Part shown: positions 1-8,420 of the stretch, one piece after another
How positions within the stretch are numbered: the first letter of the stretch is position 1
Layout of the letters: every line of letters starts with the position of its first letter
Origin: Solirubrobacteraceae bacterium
GTDB lineage: Bacteria; Actinomycetota; Thermoleophilia; Solirubrobacterales; Solirubrobacteraceae
Length of the DNA: 47,695 nucleotides
Direction of reading: 5' to 3'
Assembly (NCBI GenBank): GCA_017882375.1
Contig: JADGPP010000018.1
Coordinates: 1-47,695, forward strand
The notes under the pieces: model-generated
The model's input: the letters and a program-made list of their open reading frames with translations, nothing else
Database searches by the model: none
What the model was told of the DNA's origin: nothing
Translations under genes and position numbers: made by a program

Positions 1-44
1 TCAGGAGCACCAAGCGAAGATCGGCGTCGCGGGCGACACCCAGA

Positions 45-1175
45 TCATCCCATTTTCATCAGCCCGCGCGGGCCCGCAGCGCGGGCACGGGGACTAGCCC
101 CGAACACACCCAACGGCGCTGGCACGGACGCCAGCACTTCGCCCCCCGCCGCGCCCGACGCCGCCACGCACACCCGATCGCGTCCCGTGCGCTTGGCCTC
201 ATACAGCGCAGCATCGGCGGCTGCGAAGACCTCGCCATAGCGAAAGGGCTCTCCCCGAGCTGAGGCACTTACGCCGAAGCTCATGGTCACCCGCTCCCCG
301 CCTCCGTCCGTCTCGGTGACAGCGGCCGTATGCAGGTCGTCGGCAAGCGCCGCGGCTTGCCAAAGGTCGGCGCCCGGGAGCATCACCACGAACTCCTCCC
401 CGCCGATCCGATAGGCGAGGTCGAAGGCGCGTAGGTACACACGCATCCGGTAGGCGACGTCAACGAGCACAGCATCGCCGGCTGCGTGCCCGACGCTGTC
501 GTTGATCGCCTTGAAGCGATCCAGATCGCCCACGATGATCCCGATCGGCTCGCCGCTCACCGCAGACTGCTGGGCCAGTTCCTTCGAGCGGGTGGCCAGC
601 GCCCTGCGATTGAGCAACCCGGTCAGCTGGTCGATCACGCACTCGTCGCGGTGCTCGATGTCCGAGCGCATGAGCGCCACCGAGAGCATCGCGGTGGCAA
701 GGATCAGCGCCGTCGGCACGAGGATCAGAGGTGGATCTCTCAGGAGCGCCTGGGCCTCCGTGCTGAAGCCGACGGCCAGCGCCAAGGAGAGGGCAATCAT
801 CACGCCGACCGCAACCACCCGCGCAGAAAAACGGGCGGGGAGTGTGACGACGGGAATCGCAAGCCAGGATAGAGCCCCGATCGTCACGCTCGTCAACGCC
901 ACGCTTCCCGCAATCAGCGCCTCGGCCATGACCCACGCGCCGAAGATCGCATACTCAGGGTGAGACCCTTTGGGGGCTCGACGGCCGGCCAGCGCGAACA
1001 GACCGGCCGCGGCGACCAACGGGCCGAGGGTCCACCACCCGGTCCAGGGCGCGGAGATCATCAGCGCTGCTGCGAGGACCCCAACGGCGTTGCGACGTAC
1101 CGGCCGCAGTCGCCGATCCATGTCAAGCAACCGCTCCCGATCGATCTCGCCGAAGAGCCAGTTGGACAGGTCCAT
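45..1175 (-). CDS. Membrane-bound diguanylate cyclase (GGDEF)
   Basis: Predicted to make cyclic di-GMP from two GTP at the inner face of the membrane. From the ATG at 1175 the protein has 376 residues. The first ~170 hold about six hydrophobic segments and the rest is a GGDEF domain with DQLTGLLNRR, GDLDRFKAIND and a GGEEF active-site motif near residues 258-262. An RAFD sequence lies exactly five residues before GGEEF and matches the inhibitory I-site (RxxD), so product feedback is likely. The frame stays open to 1409, but the 78 extra residues are Arg/Pro-rich with no recognisable domain, so the internal ATG is preferred; no strong ribosome site supports either. It is divergent from the GGDEF-EAL gene, and the gap carries two ATAAAC elements. 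Seen: motifs and membrane segments. Inferred: activity and topology. The input signal is unknown. Confidence 0.9.
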   Translation of the reverse strand: MDLSNWLFGEIDRERLLDMDRRLRPVRRNAVGVLAAALMISAPWTGWWTLGPLVAAAGLFALAGRRAPKGSHPEYAIFGAWVMAEALIAGSVALTSVTIGALSWLAIPVVTLPARFSARVVAVGVMIALSLALAVGFSTEAQALLRDPPLILVPTALILATAMLSVALMRSDIEHRDECVIDQLTGLLNRRALATRSKELAQQSAVSGEPIGIIVGDLDRFKAINDSVGHAAGDAVLVDVAYRMRVYLRAFDLAYRIGGEEFVVMLPGADLWQAAALADDLHTAAVTETDGGGERVTMSFGVSASARGEPFRYGEVFAAADAALYEAKRTGRDRVCVAASGAAGGEVLASVPAPLGVFGASPRARAAGPRGLMKMG

Positions 1176-1239
1176 GGCTGAGGATCGGTCACGCTGTCGT
1201 CCTCGATTAGCGCAGGGCGCAAAGACCCATCGTTTGCGT

Positions 1240-1392
1240 ATAAACGGCGATACGGGGGAATTAACGACGTCGCCCCCAGTCGTCGGTCTCGGAAGCTCGA
1301 CCGTCTGCAAAAACGCCGCCGACTCCGACTTCCTTGGTTTACGACCCTCAACGGGAGCGGGGCCATTTCGGGTATTGAGGGTTGAGATAAAC
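1240..1392 (-). repeat. Two GTTTAT elements between the divergent c-di-GMP genes
   Basis: ATAAAC occurs at 1240-1245 and 1387-1392 on the plus strand (GTTTAT on minus). The first is part of CGTTTGCGTATAAACG at 1231-1246, whose CGTTT and AAACG arms are inverted, and lies about 65 bp upstream of the diguanylate cyclase start. The second touches the TTG that opens the longest GGDEF-EAL frame. They belong to the recurrent element found in all long gaps up to 10.6 kb. Function is not known. Confidence 0.6.
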
Positions 1393-1454
1393 ACTTGTCC
1401 AGTCCGCAAGAATCGACCTCAGGACTTGGGTGTCACTGGCCGATCTGCTCGACT

Positions 1455-3320
1455 ATGTTCGACCAATCCCCCCGTTCCCCAAGCGATAGGACACGTGCGA
1501 CGGCACTACATGCGGTGTCGATCGAGCCCTGCAAGGACCTCCGTCGCCTCGGCGAGGAGCTCAGAGCCCGGACCGAGGATGTGGTCCGTGCAATGGCCTT
1601 GCGGACCAGTGACTCCGGCCAGCCCCTTGACTCGGCGGTCGAAGAGCGCTTTGAGCGGGTGGGGGCCGTCTCCACGATCGCGGTCGCGAGATGGATGGCG
1701 GGCGAGGGCCCTGAGGTGGCACGCGAGGTCGGCCAGGAGTCCTGGGGCATCTTTGGCCAGCTGGCGGCCCAGCGCGCGGCACCCCTGAACGAGGTCACCA
1801 AGCGATGCCTGCGCTGGTGGAATGCGACCGAGGACGTCGTCTGTGAGATAGCCGCAGCACTGCAGATCCCCCCGGAGGTGAGCTCGCAGGCCCTGGCCAT
1901 GCTGCAGCGCAGCCTCAGCGTCACGCTCGTGCGGATGTGCGAGTCTTTTGAGACCGAGCGCCAGCGCGCTGATGGGGAGCTCTGCCGCCGTCAAGAGGAG
2001 CTCGAGTTCATGGCGACACACGACGCGCTGACGGGACTCCCGAACCGGACGTTGATCATCGACCGCCTCGAGCAGATGCTCCTGCGCTCGCGCCACTCAC
2101 AGACCCCCGTCGCCGCGCTGTTCATCGACCTGGATAACTTCAAGTCCATCAACGACACGCTCGGTCACGTCGCAGGCGACGAGCTTCTGCAAGCGGTCGG
2201 CGCGAGGCTCGACGGAGTGGTACGAGATGTCGACGGGCTCGGGCGCCTCGGGGGCGATGAGTTCGTGGTGGTCGCCGCGGAGATGTCGCTCCTCGCCGGC
2301 CCGGAGCTGGTGGCAGAGCGCCTGCTCGACGCGCTCAAGCAGCCGTTTACGCTCGCGGCGTCCGCGGAGACTCCCTTTACCGTGACCGCGAGCATTGGGA
2401 TCGCGGCGGGCGAGCGGACATCGGCCGGCGAGCTCCTGCGCGACGCGGACATCGCTATGTACCGCGCCAAGTTGGACGGCAAGAGCCGCTACGTCGTGTT
2501 CGAGTCGGGAATGAAAGACACCGTGCAGAGCCGCATGGAGCTCGAGATGGACCTCCGCGTCGCCCTTTCAAACGAGGAGTTCTTCCTGGCCTACCAGCCC
2601 ACATTCGATCTGAGCGACATGAGCCCCACGGGGGTAGAGGCCCTGATCCGCTGGAATAGTCCCACCCGTGGAATTGTCCAGCCTGATGACTTCATCCCGT
2701 TGCTCGAGGAGACAGGACTTATCACGGAGATCGGCAAATGGGTGCTCGAGAGTGCCTGTGCTCAGGGCGCTTCCTGGCGCGAGGCTGGATATCCGATCAG
2801 CATGGCGATCAACGTCTCCGCCCGTCAGCTCGACAGCGATGAGATCGTGACCGACGTGCAATACGCGCTCTCACAGAGTGGCCTTGATCCAAGCGCGCTG
2901 ACGATCGAGATCACCGAGACCACTCTCATGCGCAACGCCGAGGAGACCGCTCGTCGGCTCATTGCGGTCAAGGGGCTCGGCGTGCGGTTGGCGATCGACG
3001 ACTTCGGCACCGGCTACTCCTCGCTTGCACACCTGCGCCAGTTCCCCGTCGATGCACTGAAGATCGACCGCTCGTTCATCACGGGACTCAGAAACAACAA
3101 CGAGGGCGAGACCCTCATCCACACCCTCGTGCAGCTCGGCAAGGCTCTGTCGATCGAGACCATCGCCGAGGGCATCGAGCAGCACAACGAGCTCTCGCTG
3201 CTGCGCGAGGAGCAGTGCGACGGCGGACAGGGCTTCCTCTTCGCCCGCCCCCTCGACGTGGCGGCCACCGAGGCATTTCTCCAGCACTGGGCCAAGAGTG
3301 CCGCGTCTGCATGGGCATGA
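1455..3320 (+). CDS. GGDEF-EAL cyclic-di-GMP turnover protein
   Basis: Likely synthesises and/or hydrolyses cyclic di-GMP in the cytoplasm; no membrane segments are evident. Numbering from the longest frame (TTG at 1395, 641 aa): a helical N-terminal region of ~200 residues of unknown role, a GGDEF domain with HDALTGLPNR at ~209, an intact GGDEF motif at 286-290 and an RDVD I-site at 277-280, then an EAL domain. EAL residues expected for phosphodiesterase activity are visible: E415 of EAL, N473, the ITET glutamate, D535-D536 of DDFGTGYSSL, K556 of LKIDRS and E592 of AEGIE. Both catalytic halves therefore look intact. ATG 1455 is chosen over TTG 1395 because the TTG abuts a repeated GTTTAT element; neither start has a clear Shine-Dalgarno. 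The gene converges on the TetR gene at 3336, 15 bp away. Confidence 0.92.
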   Translation: MFDQSPRSPSDRTRATALHAVSIEPCKDLRRLGEELRARTEDVVRAMALRTSDSGQPLDSAVEERFERVGAVSTIAVARWMAGEGPEVAREVGQESWGIFGQLAAQRAAPLNEVTKRCLRWWNATEDVVCEIAAALQIPPEVSSQALAMLQRSLSVTLVRMCESFETERQRADGELCRRQEELEFMATHDALTGLPNRTLIIDRLEQMLLRSRHSQTPVAALFIDLDNFKSINDTLGHVAGDELLQAVGARLDGVVRDVDGLGRLGGDEFVVVAAEMSLLAGPELVAERLLDALKQPFTLAASAETPFTVTASIGIAAGERTSAGELLRDADIAMYRAKLDGKSRYVVFESGMKDTVQSRMELEMDLRVALSNEEFFLAYQPTFDLSDMSPTGVEALIRWNSPTRGIVQPDDFIPLLEETGLITEIGKWVLESACAQGASWREAGYPISMAINVSARQLDSDEIVTDVQYALSQSGLDPSALTIEITETTLMRNAEETARRLIAVKGLGVRLAIDDFGTGYSSLAHLRQFPVDALKIDRSFITGLRNNNEGETLIHTLVQLGKALSIETIAEGIEQHNELSLLREEQCDGGQGFLFARPLDVAATEAFLQHWAKSAASAWA

Positions 3321-3335
3321 GGGCTGCTAATCGGT

Positions 3336-4649
3336 CTAGGCGTCCCTTCGCGCCTCGGACACCTTGCCCGCGATGAATTCGTTCGCCTCGGCCACGCCGA
3401 GAAATGGCGCCAACGACAGCCACGTCACCTGGGCGACGTATTCAGTCAGCCTCGGATTCGCGCTGCTGCGGAGCTCGCGATAGCCCATCTCGAAGCTCGC
3501 AAGAGCGATCGCCTCGAGCGCGGTGCGCGGCGGAACTGCGATCTCTCGCTCGCGAGCGTACTCGTGGCCCTCCTGCAGGAACAGCGTGAACGCCATCAGC
3601 CCGTCCTCCACGCGTTTGACCGTCTCGGCTCCTCCGGCGTGCGTCTCGACGAACACAACGTGAGCGAGGTTGCGGTTCTCCTCCAGGTACTGCGCGGAGA
3701 CCCGCGCAGAGTTCCAGATCCGCTCAGGCCAGCTTCCGCCGCTGATGAATGCACTGGCGCTGACCGCCATCGTCTGCTGGTAGTAGAGCTCGTTTGCGGC
3801 GGCGAATGCGCGTTGCTTGTCTGTGAAGTGACGGTAGAACACGCGGGAGTCGACGCCTGCGGTCTTGCAAATCTCAGCGATCGTGGCGGCGTTGTAGCCC
3901 TTCTTCTCGGCGATGTTCGCCACGGCGTCAAGGATGCGCAGTCGGTCGCTCTCGCCTTTGGCGTCTCGGCGGCGGCGCGGTGCGGCGGGCGGGCTCTTGG
4001 CCGGGAAGCGAATGGGAGGGGGGTTGGGCACGCTCGTGGCCGGCAGCGGTGTCGGTTCGAGCGCACGCCAGCGCTGCGCTCCGCGTCGCTCGGCGTAGCT
4101 TTCGATCCACGCCAGAAGGTCCTCCAGCAGCGTGAGGTTCTCGCTCTGTCCTCGGCGTAGTCGCGGTGCGAGCATCCGGTAGATCCCGCCCAGCGCCGCG
4201 GCTGGCGAGATGTCGGGCGTGACGGTCTCGGCGCCCAGCCCCGCCTCGGCCTCTTCGACGATCTGCACGAGTTGCGTGACGCTGTGGTCGCGTATGTCCA
4301 GTGCGCGGGGCCCTCCGGCCATGCTGTCGTTGATCAGGACTCGTGCCGTTTCGGGTTCTGCATGGACGAACGTCAACAGCACCTGCAGCGTGGCCCGAAG
4401 GGCATGCTCACCGGATACGCGCCGCACCTCGCGACGCGCCTCGTCGAGCAGGCGGTCGGTCAGTTCGCTCAGGGCAGCCTGGAAGCAGTCGTCCTTGTCG
4501 CTGAAGTAGTCATAGAAGGTCGGTCTCGAGACGCCTGCTCGCTTGATCACGTGCGCGATGCTGGCGCCGGCGTATCCCTCGCGCGCGGCCGCCTCGAGCA
4601 TGCCGTCGATCAGTCGTTCACGTTGAGTGCCTTTGCGGTCGTCGTGCAT
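3336..4649 (-). CDS. Double-TetR transcriptional regulator, paralogue 1
   Basis: A 437-residue protein with two TetR DNA-binding domains in one chain; an ordinary TetR protein has one and about 200 residues. The first helix-turn-helix (about residues 8-60) contains TQRERL and AGVSRPTFYDYF; the second (about 230-285) contains AGVDSRVFYRHFTDK. Each is followed by a helical ligand-binding-type region, and the last ~150 residues align well with the two neighbouring paralogues (WPER, FVETHA, RVEDG, FLQEGHEYA, PFLG). The start MHDDRKGTQRERL fits the family. It probably acts as a DNA-binding repressor or activator whose two unlike HTH domains could read an asymmetric site. Ligand and targets are unknown. 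A GTTTAT element lies 260 bp upstream. Confidence 0.88.
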   Translation of the reverse strand: MHDDRKGTQRERLIDGMLEAAAREGYAGASIAHVIKRAGVSRPTFYDYFSDKDDCFQAALSELTDRLLDEARREVRRVSGEHALRATLQVLLTFVHAEPETARVLINDSMAGGPRALDIRDHSVTQLVQIVEEAEAGLGAETVTPDISPAAALGGIYRMLAPRLRRGQSENLTLLEDLLAWIESYAERRGAQRWRALEPTPLPATSVPNPPPIRFPAKSPPAAPRRRRDAKGESDRLRILDAVANIAEKKGYNAATIAEICKTAGVDSRVFYRHFTDKQRAFAAANELYYQQTMAVSASAFISGGSWPERIWNSARVSAQYLEENRNLAHVVFVETHAGGAETVKRVEDGLMAFTLFLQEGHEYAREREIAVPPRTALEAIALASFEMGYRELRSSANPRLTEYVAQVTWLSLAPFLGVAEANEFIAGKVSEARRDA

Positions 4650-4893
4650 TGCGGTTGCCTACGGTCGTGCTTCTCAGCTCAGCTCATCCGGCACGTCTCG
4701 CGCCCTTCTCCGCGTGGATCCGCCGCCAGCGCTCTGTCTGCGCACGCGATGCGCAACCGCGGCCCCGCCGCCTCCCCTTGAGAAATCCCCCGCCTCCGTT
4801 TCCGCTCAGGAGCATACCGAAGCACGAGCCTCGCGGTAACCCGCGAATAGGAGAAGGATTTGCGCGACCCCATTCGCGAGTTGGCGGCCGGTC

Positions 4894-4914
4894 AAACAGT
4901 TCGAGAGTGTTTAT
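4894..4914 (+). repeat. AAAC-N11-GTTTAT element
   Basis: GGTCAAACA is followed 11 bp after AAAC by GTTTAT at 4909-4914. The same GGTCAAACA start recurs at 6623-6630, followed by GTTTAT with 12 bp spacing. It may be a regulator-binding site for the flanking TetR genes, but that is inference. Confidence 0.55.
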
Positions 4915-5038
4915 ATGCAGGTCTCCCGCTACGCGATGAAACTCCGGATCGCCGCACGCCGCCAGGCGTGCATCAAGGACCACTTCCCCGAACCGCCACG
5001 CCATCCGACCCGCGCCCGCCCACCACCTCGCCCAACCA

Positions 5039-5057
5039 GCTCGCCTGAAAGGCGAGC
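5039..5057. terminator. Perfect 8-bp hairpin downstream of double-TetR gene 2
   Basis: GCTCGCCT and AGGCGAGC form a perfect stem with a three-base GAA loop, 80 bp beyond the stop of the minus-strand gene ending at 5137. No T-run follows on either strand, so it is at best a weak or factor-assisted terminator. Confidence 0.4.
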
Positions 5058-5136
5058 GTCACCAAGCCACGACGCGCTCCTCCACCGCCGTCACGGAACC
5101 ACCGAACCCGCCCCCAACGCCCCGCACCCTTCCCGC

Positions 5137-6495
5137 CTACCGCCCCCGCTTCCCCTTAAGCGTCCCCGTCTCTGCATCCACAAACCCGTTCGTCTCCTGC
5201 GCCCCCAGAAACGGAGTCAAGAAGAACGCCGCCATCAGCCCGAGCATCCGCGACAGCTTCTCTACCCGCCCGGCCCGCACCTCGTGGTACACCAGCTCAT
5301 AGATCCCCGCCACGATCCCCTCGAGCGCCAACCGCCTCGGCGGCACCTCGAGATCCGCGTACTGATACCCCTCCTGCAGGAAGACCGTGAACGCCACGTG
5401 GCTGTCCTCGACACGCTGGACAGCCATCGGCCCGACCGCGTACGCCTCCACGAACCCGACATGCGCGATCAGGGGCTCTCCCTCCAGGAAGCCCGTGAAC
5501 GCAAGCCCCGCCCGCCAGCTGCGCTCGGGCCACGCGGCCCGTTCGAAGAACGCGCTGGCGGTCACAGCCATCAGCTGTTGGAATCCCAGCTCGTGATACC
5601 CCATGAACGCATCCTGCTTGTTGGCGAACATCGTGTAGAAGACGCGCGCGTCAACTTTCGCGACTTTCGCGATATCGGCGACGGTCGTCGCCTCATAACC
5701 CTTTTCCTGAGCGAGTGCTGCCACGGCGAGCAGGATCCTCTGCCGATGTTTTTCAGCGACCTGCTCGGGGGGGAGACGGGGCCGGCCGGGAGGGAGGGGC
5801 TCGGGCTCGCGCAGGGTCGGCTCGAGCGCCCGCGGCTTGTCCTTCGGCGCCGCACCGAGCCGGACGCCGCGCCAACGCTGCGCCGAGCGTGGCACCTCAT
5901 AGCGCGCGATCCAGTCGAGCAGCTCGTCGTGCATGCTCGTGAGCCCGGGCTCTCCGCGGCGCAGGCGTGTCGCCAGGACCCGGAAGATCGCTCCGAACAG
6001 GATTCGTGTGGGGACGTCCGGGGTGCTCGCGTCGGCCGCCAGCCCGCGTTCGGCGCCCTCGATGATCTTCTCGATCTCCAGCAGCCCCTGATCGCGGATG
6101 TCCAACGCGTCCCTTCCCGCGGCGAGCGACTCGGTCGCCAGGAAGCGTCCAGCGGCGGGCTCGGAGCGCGCGAACTCGATCAGCGCGGTTACCGCCGCCG
6201 CGGTCGCCTGCTCCGGCTCGGCCGCCTTCACCGCCGAGCGGATCTCCCGGAGCAGAAGCTTCTGGCTTTCATCCTGCGCCGCGAGGAAGCAGTGGTCGCG
6301 GTCGGCGAAGTATTCATAGAACGTCGGCCTCGAGATCCCGGCCTGCTCGATCACGGCCGAGACGGTCGCCTGCGCATACCCGTCGCGGTTCGCCGCGGCG
6401 ATCATGCCCGCGATCAGCCGTTCGCGCTGGGTGTGCTTCCGGCCCTTTTGCGCAGCGGTGTTTATTGGGGGCCTCGTGGTTGCGCGAAGTGCCAT
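5137..6495 (-). CDS. Double-TetR transcriptional regulator, paralogue 2
   Basis: From ATG 6495 the protein has 452 residues and the same two-TetR architecture as its neighbours. The first HTH contains TQRERLIAG and AGISRPTFYEYFADRD; the second contains AKVDARVFYTMFANKQ. The second effector region carries family blocks WPERSW, HVGFVEAYAVGP, RVEDSHVAF, FLQEGYQYA and PFLGAQETNGF. It is closer to paralogue 3 than to paralogue 1 in these blocks. The N-terminal INTAAQ aligns with VNTMVQ of paralogue 3, and the DNA there (6460-6465) contains a GTTTAT hexamer on the plus strand, so this copy may just reflect shared coding ancestry. A TTG at 6504 would add three residues. Ligand and operator are unknown; two further GTTTAT copies lie upstream (6642 and 6735). 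Confidence 0.88.
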   Translation of the reverse strand: MALRATTRPPINTAAQKGRKHTQRERLIAGMIAAANRDGYAQATVSAVIEQAGISRPTFYEYFADRDHCFLAAQDESQKLLLREIRSAVKAAEPEQATAAAVTALIEFARSEPAAGRFLATESLAAGRDALDIRDQGLLEIEKIIEGAERGLAADASTPDVPTRILFGAIFRVLATRLRRGEPGLTSMHDELLDWIARYEVPRSAQRWRGVRLGAAPKDKPRALEPTLREPEPLPPGRPRLPPEQVAEKHRQRILLAVAALAQEKGYEATTVADIAKVAKVDARVFYTMFANKQDAFMGYHELGFQQLMAVTASAFFERAAWPERSWRAGLAFTGFLEGEPLIAHVGFVEAYAVGPMAVQRVEDSHVAFTVFLQEGYQYADLEVPPRRLALEGIVAGIYELVYHEVRAGRVEKLSRMLGLMAAFFLTPFLGAQETNGFVDAETGTLKGKRGR

Positions 6496-6858
6496 CGGCG
6501 GCAACCGTAGCTGAAGCAGCCCGGGAAAGTGCTAGGTCCAGGCGTCTTTTCCTGACATCAGCTTCGCTTGCTCAGCGTGGATTGCGAACGTCTGGCCGAT
6601 CCGCGACTGGAGTGGCCGCAGGGTCAAACACCAGCGTCATCGTTTATCTAGGTGCGGTGGCCATCGACGGCGCCGTGCATGGGGAGGGGGGAGCGTAGGC
6701 AGTTCAAGTCAGCACACGGAGCGTCCACGATTACGTTTATTGGAGGACCGTGCCCGACAGAGCGAGGTGGTGGCTCAGCTTGATTTCCGAAGCAGCCGCT
6801 TCGAGGACTCGATGCGTAAGCTCGTCTCGACTCCGAGATCCGATCGAGCCTCGACAGC
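6496..6858. other. Intergenic region upstream of double-TetR gene 2
   Basis: No coding gene is supported here. The region carries two GTTTAT elements (6642-6647 and 6735-6740) and leads into the perfect palindrome and antitoxin remnant at 6859-6931. Confidence 0.6.
6623..6740 (+). repeat. Two GTTTAT elements upstream of double-TetR gene 2
   Basis: The first copy reads GGTCAAACA then GTTTAT at 6642-6647 with 12 bp after AAAC. The second, at 6735-6740, is preceded by AGCGTCCACGATTAC and followed by TGGAGGACC. It closely resembles the copy at 8570, where AGGGTCCACGAGAAT precedes and AGGGGGGCC follows. The matching flanks argue that these sites are related by descent or by a long binding site rather than by a chance hexamer. 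Confidence 0.6.
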
Positions 6859-6878
6859 CTGTCTCACGCGTGAGACAG
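6859..6878. promoter_or_regulatory. Perfect 20-bp palindromic operator
   Basis: CTGTCTCACGCGTGAGACAG is a perfect inverted repeat. It ends 9 bp before an ATG that begins MSEVSIRELRNHG, the usual start of Phd/YefM-type antitoxins, which repress their own operons through short palindromes. It therefore looks like the retained autoregulatory operator of a decayed toxin-antitoxin locus. It could alternatively serve one of the flanking TetR proteins. Confidence 0.65.
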
Positions 6879-6887
6879 TGTCCGCAT

Positions 6888-6929
6888 GAGCGAGGTCAGC
6901 ATCCGTGAGCTGCGTAACCATGGCTGATG
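6888..6929 (+). pseudogene. Remnant of a Phd/YefM-family antitoxin (N-terminus only)
   Basis: ATG at 6888 opens MSEVSIRELRNHG and then meets TGA. This 13-residue sequence matches the conserved first strand and helix of Phd/YefM antitoxins, which normally continue for 70-90 residues. No antitoxin-like continuation is recognisable in the next ~45 bp before the stop of the convergent double-TetR gene 3. With the intact palindrome just upstream, this looks like a toxin-antitoxin operon deleted after its 13th codon. No toxin remains. Confidence 0.55.
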
Positions 6930-6972
6930 CAAGAGGTCGGCGACGACATGAACGGCGGTGGATGAGCCTGGC

Positions 6973-8274
6973 TCATGCCGCCTTCAGCTGTTCGTCGATG
7001 AACTCATCCGCCTCCGGTGGCCCGAGGAACGGCGTCAGCCACAGATGCGTTATGTGCGGCAGCATCGAGGCCACCTCGGGCTTGCCCTCGACCCGCGACT
7101 GGCGGTAGACGATCTCAAAGATGCTGGTGATGATCGCCTCCATCGCCAGGCGCGACGGGGGCACGGGCTGAGAGTGGTAGACGAGGCCTTCCTGAAGGAA
7201 GAACATGAACGCGATGTGGCTGTCCTCGACTCGCTGCACCGCGGCGGGTCCGACGGCGTGAGCCTCCACGAACCCGATGTGCGCGACGAGCGGGTTTACC
7301 TCGAGCAGCTGGGTGAGCGCCCGACCGGCTTCCCAGCTGCGATGCGGCCAGTCCGTGCCGGCGAAGAACGCCTTGGAGATCACGTCCATGACCGCCTGAA
7401 AGCCGATTTCGTGCACCGACATGAACGCATCCTGCTTGTCGGCGAATAGCCGGTAGAACACATGCCCGTCCACCCGCGCTAGTTTCGTGATGTCGGCAAC
7501 CCTTGTGGCGGTGTACCCCTTACGCTCGGCCATCAGCGTGGTCGCGTAGAGGATACGCAGACGGTGGTTTTCGGCGATCTGCTCCTCGGAGATCCGCGGG
7601 CGCCCGGGAGGCAGCGCGCCCGGCATATCCTGGATCGGCACGTCGGGCACGAACGGCGAGGGCGGAGCGGGGGGGCCAGGCACGAGCATGCGCCAGCGGT
7701 GCTCGCAGACGGGCCGCTCGTAGGTCTTGATCCACGCCAGCAGCTCGTCGGTCAGCTTGGAGATCGCGGGCTCGCCGCGCCGCAGCCGCGTCGCGAGGAT
7801 CCGGTAGATGCCCCCGAGGAGTATCTGATGCTCCAGGTCCGGGGCGGCGAGCTCTCCCGCCACCCCGACGAGCGCCTCCTCGATCACCGCCGCGAGCTCG
7901 GCGATCCCCTGATCGCGGGCGTCGAGTGCCCGGGGCCCGCCGGCCATCGCCTCGCTCATCAGAAACCGTGCGCGCGCAGGCTCGGCGCTCGCGAAGGCGA
8001 CGATCGCCTCGACCGCCGCGGCCGAGGCCTCTTGTGGCGGGCGTCCCCGCACCTCCTCGCCCACCGTGTCCAGCAGCCGCTGATGAGCATCCGCGATCGC
8101 CGCCAGGAAGCAGTCGTCGCGGTCTGCGAAGTAGTCGTAGAAAGTGGGCCGTGAGACGCCGGCCTCGGCGATGATCGCCGAGACGCTCGCGGCGGCGTAG
8201 CCGCCACGGTTCGCGACGGCGACCATACCCGCCAGAAGGCGCTCGCGCTGCGTGCTCTTGCGTTGTTGCACCAT
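6973..8274 (-). CDS. Double-TetR transcriptional regulator, paralogue 3
   Basis: From ATG 8274 the protein has 433 residues beginning MVQQRKSTQRERL, which matches the start of paralogue 1; the longer frame to 8301 adds nine residues (MDGGRTVNT). The first TetR HTH has AGVSRPTFYDYFADRDDCF and the second has ARVDGHVFYRLFADKQDAF. The second effector domain shares WPHRSW, HIGFVEAHAVGPAAVQRVEDSH, FLQEG and PFLGPPEADEF with its neighbours. It is the third regulator of this unusual fused form in a row on the same strand; gaps of ~480 bp between genes suggest separate promoters rather than one operon. A GTTTAC variant of the repeated element lies at 8278-8283 beside the start codon. Likely a ligand-responsive DNA-binding regulator with unknown target. 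Confidence 0.88.
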   Translation of the reverse strand: MVQQRKSTQRERLLAGMVAVANRGGYAAASVSAIIAEAGVSRPTFYDYFADRDDCFLAAIADAHQRLLDTVGEEVRGRPPQEASAAAVEAIVAFASAEPARARFLMSEAMAGGPRALDARDQGIAELAAVIEEALVGVAGELAAPDLEHQILLGGIYRILATRLRRGEPAISKLTDELLAWIKTYERPVCEHRWRMLVPGPPAPPSPFVPDVPIQDMPGALPPGRPRISEEQIAENHRLRILYATTLMAERKGYTATRVADITKLARVDGHVFYRLFADKQDAFMSVHEIGFQAVMDVISKAFFAGTDWPHRSWEAGRALTQLLEVNPLVAHIGFVEAHAVGPAAVQRVEDSHIAFMFFLQEGLVYHSQPVPPSRLAMEAIITSIFEIVYRQSRVEGKPEVASMLPHITHLWLTPFLGPPEADEFIDEQLKAA

Positions 8275-8420
8275 CGTGTTTACGGTCCTTCCCCCGTCCA
8301 TCTCGCAGCGGCCCGCGAACCGTATCCGAGTTCAGTGGCCCTCGCCCTGGGGCGAAATGCCAACGAAACCCACCGCGCCGCGCTCGCAGCGATCGGCTCC
8401 GCGGGTCCTGCGAGTCGCAA

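Larger units (their letters stand above)
4650..5136. other. Intergenic region between double-TetR genes 1 and 2
   Basis: This 487-bp gap holds no convincing gene; the frames crossing it are Arg/Pro-rich and overlap one another on both strands. It contains the AAAC-N11-GTTTAT element at 4894-4914 and the small perfect hairpin at 5039-5057. The stretch 5080-5160 is markedly pyrimidine-rich on the plus strand. Confidence 0.6.

Noticed and set aside
1176-1409. N-terminal extension of the diguanylate cyclase
   Set aside because: The 78 extra residues are basic, lack any domain and run through a region with two intergenic-type GTTTAT elements; the ATG at 1175 directly precedes the membrane domain.
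6460-6465. GTTTAT copy as a regulatory site
   Set aside because: It falls inside the aligned coding region of paralogue 2 (INT, matching VNT in paralogue 3), so coding ancestry can explain it; counted but not used as evidence for regulation.
4915-6510. A 531-codon plus-strand frame
   Set aside because: It lies antisense to the double-TetR gene with Arg/Pro/Leu-rich composition and no domain, a normal high-GC shadow.
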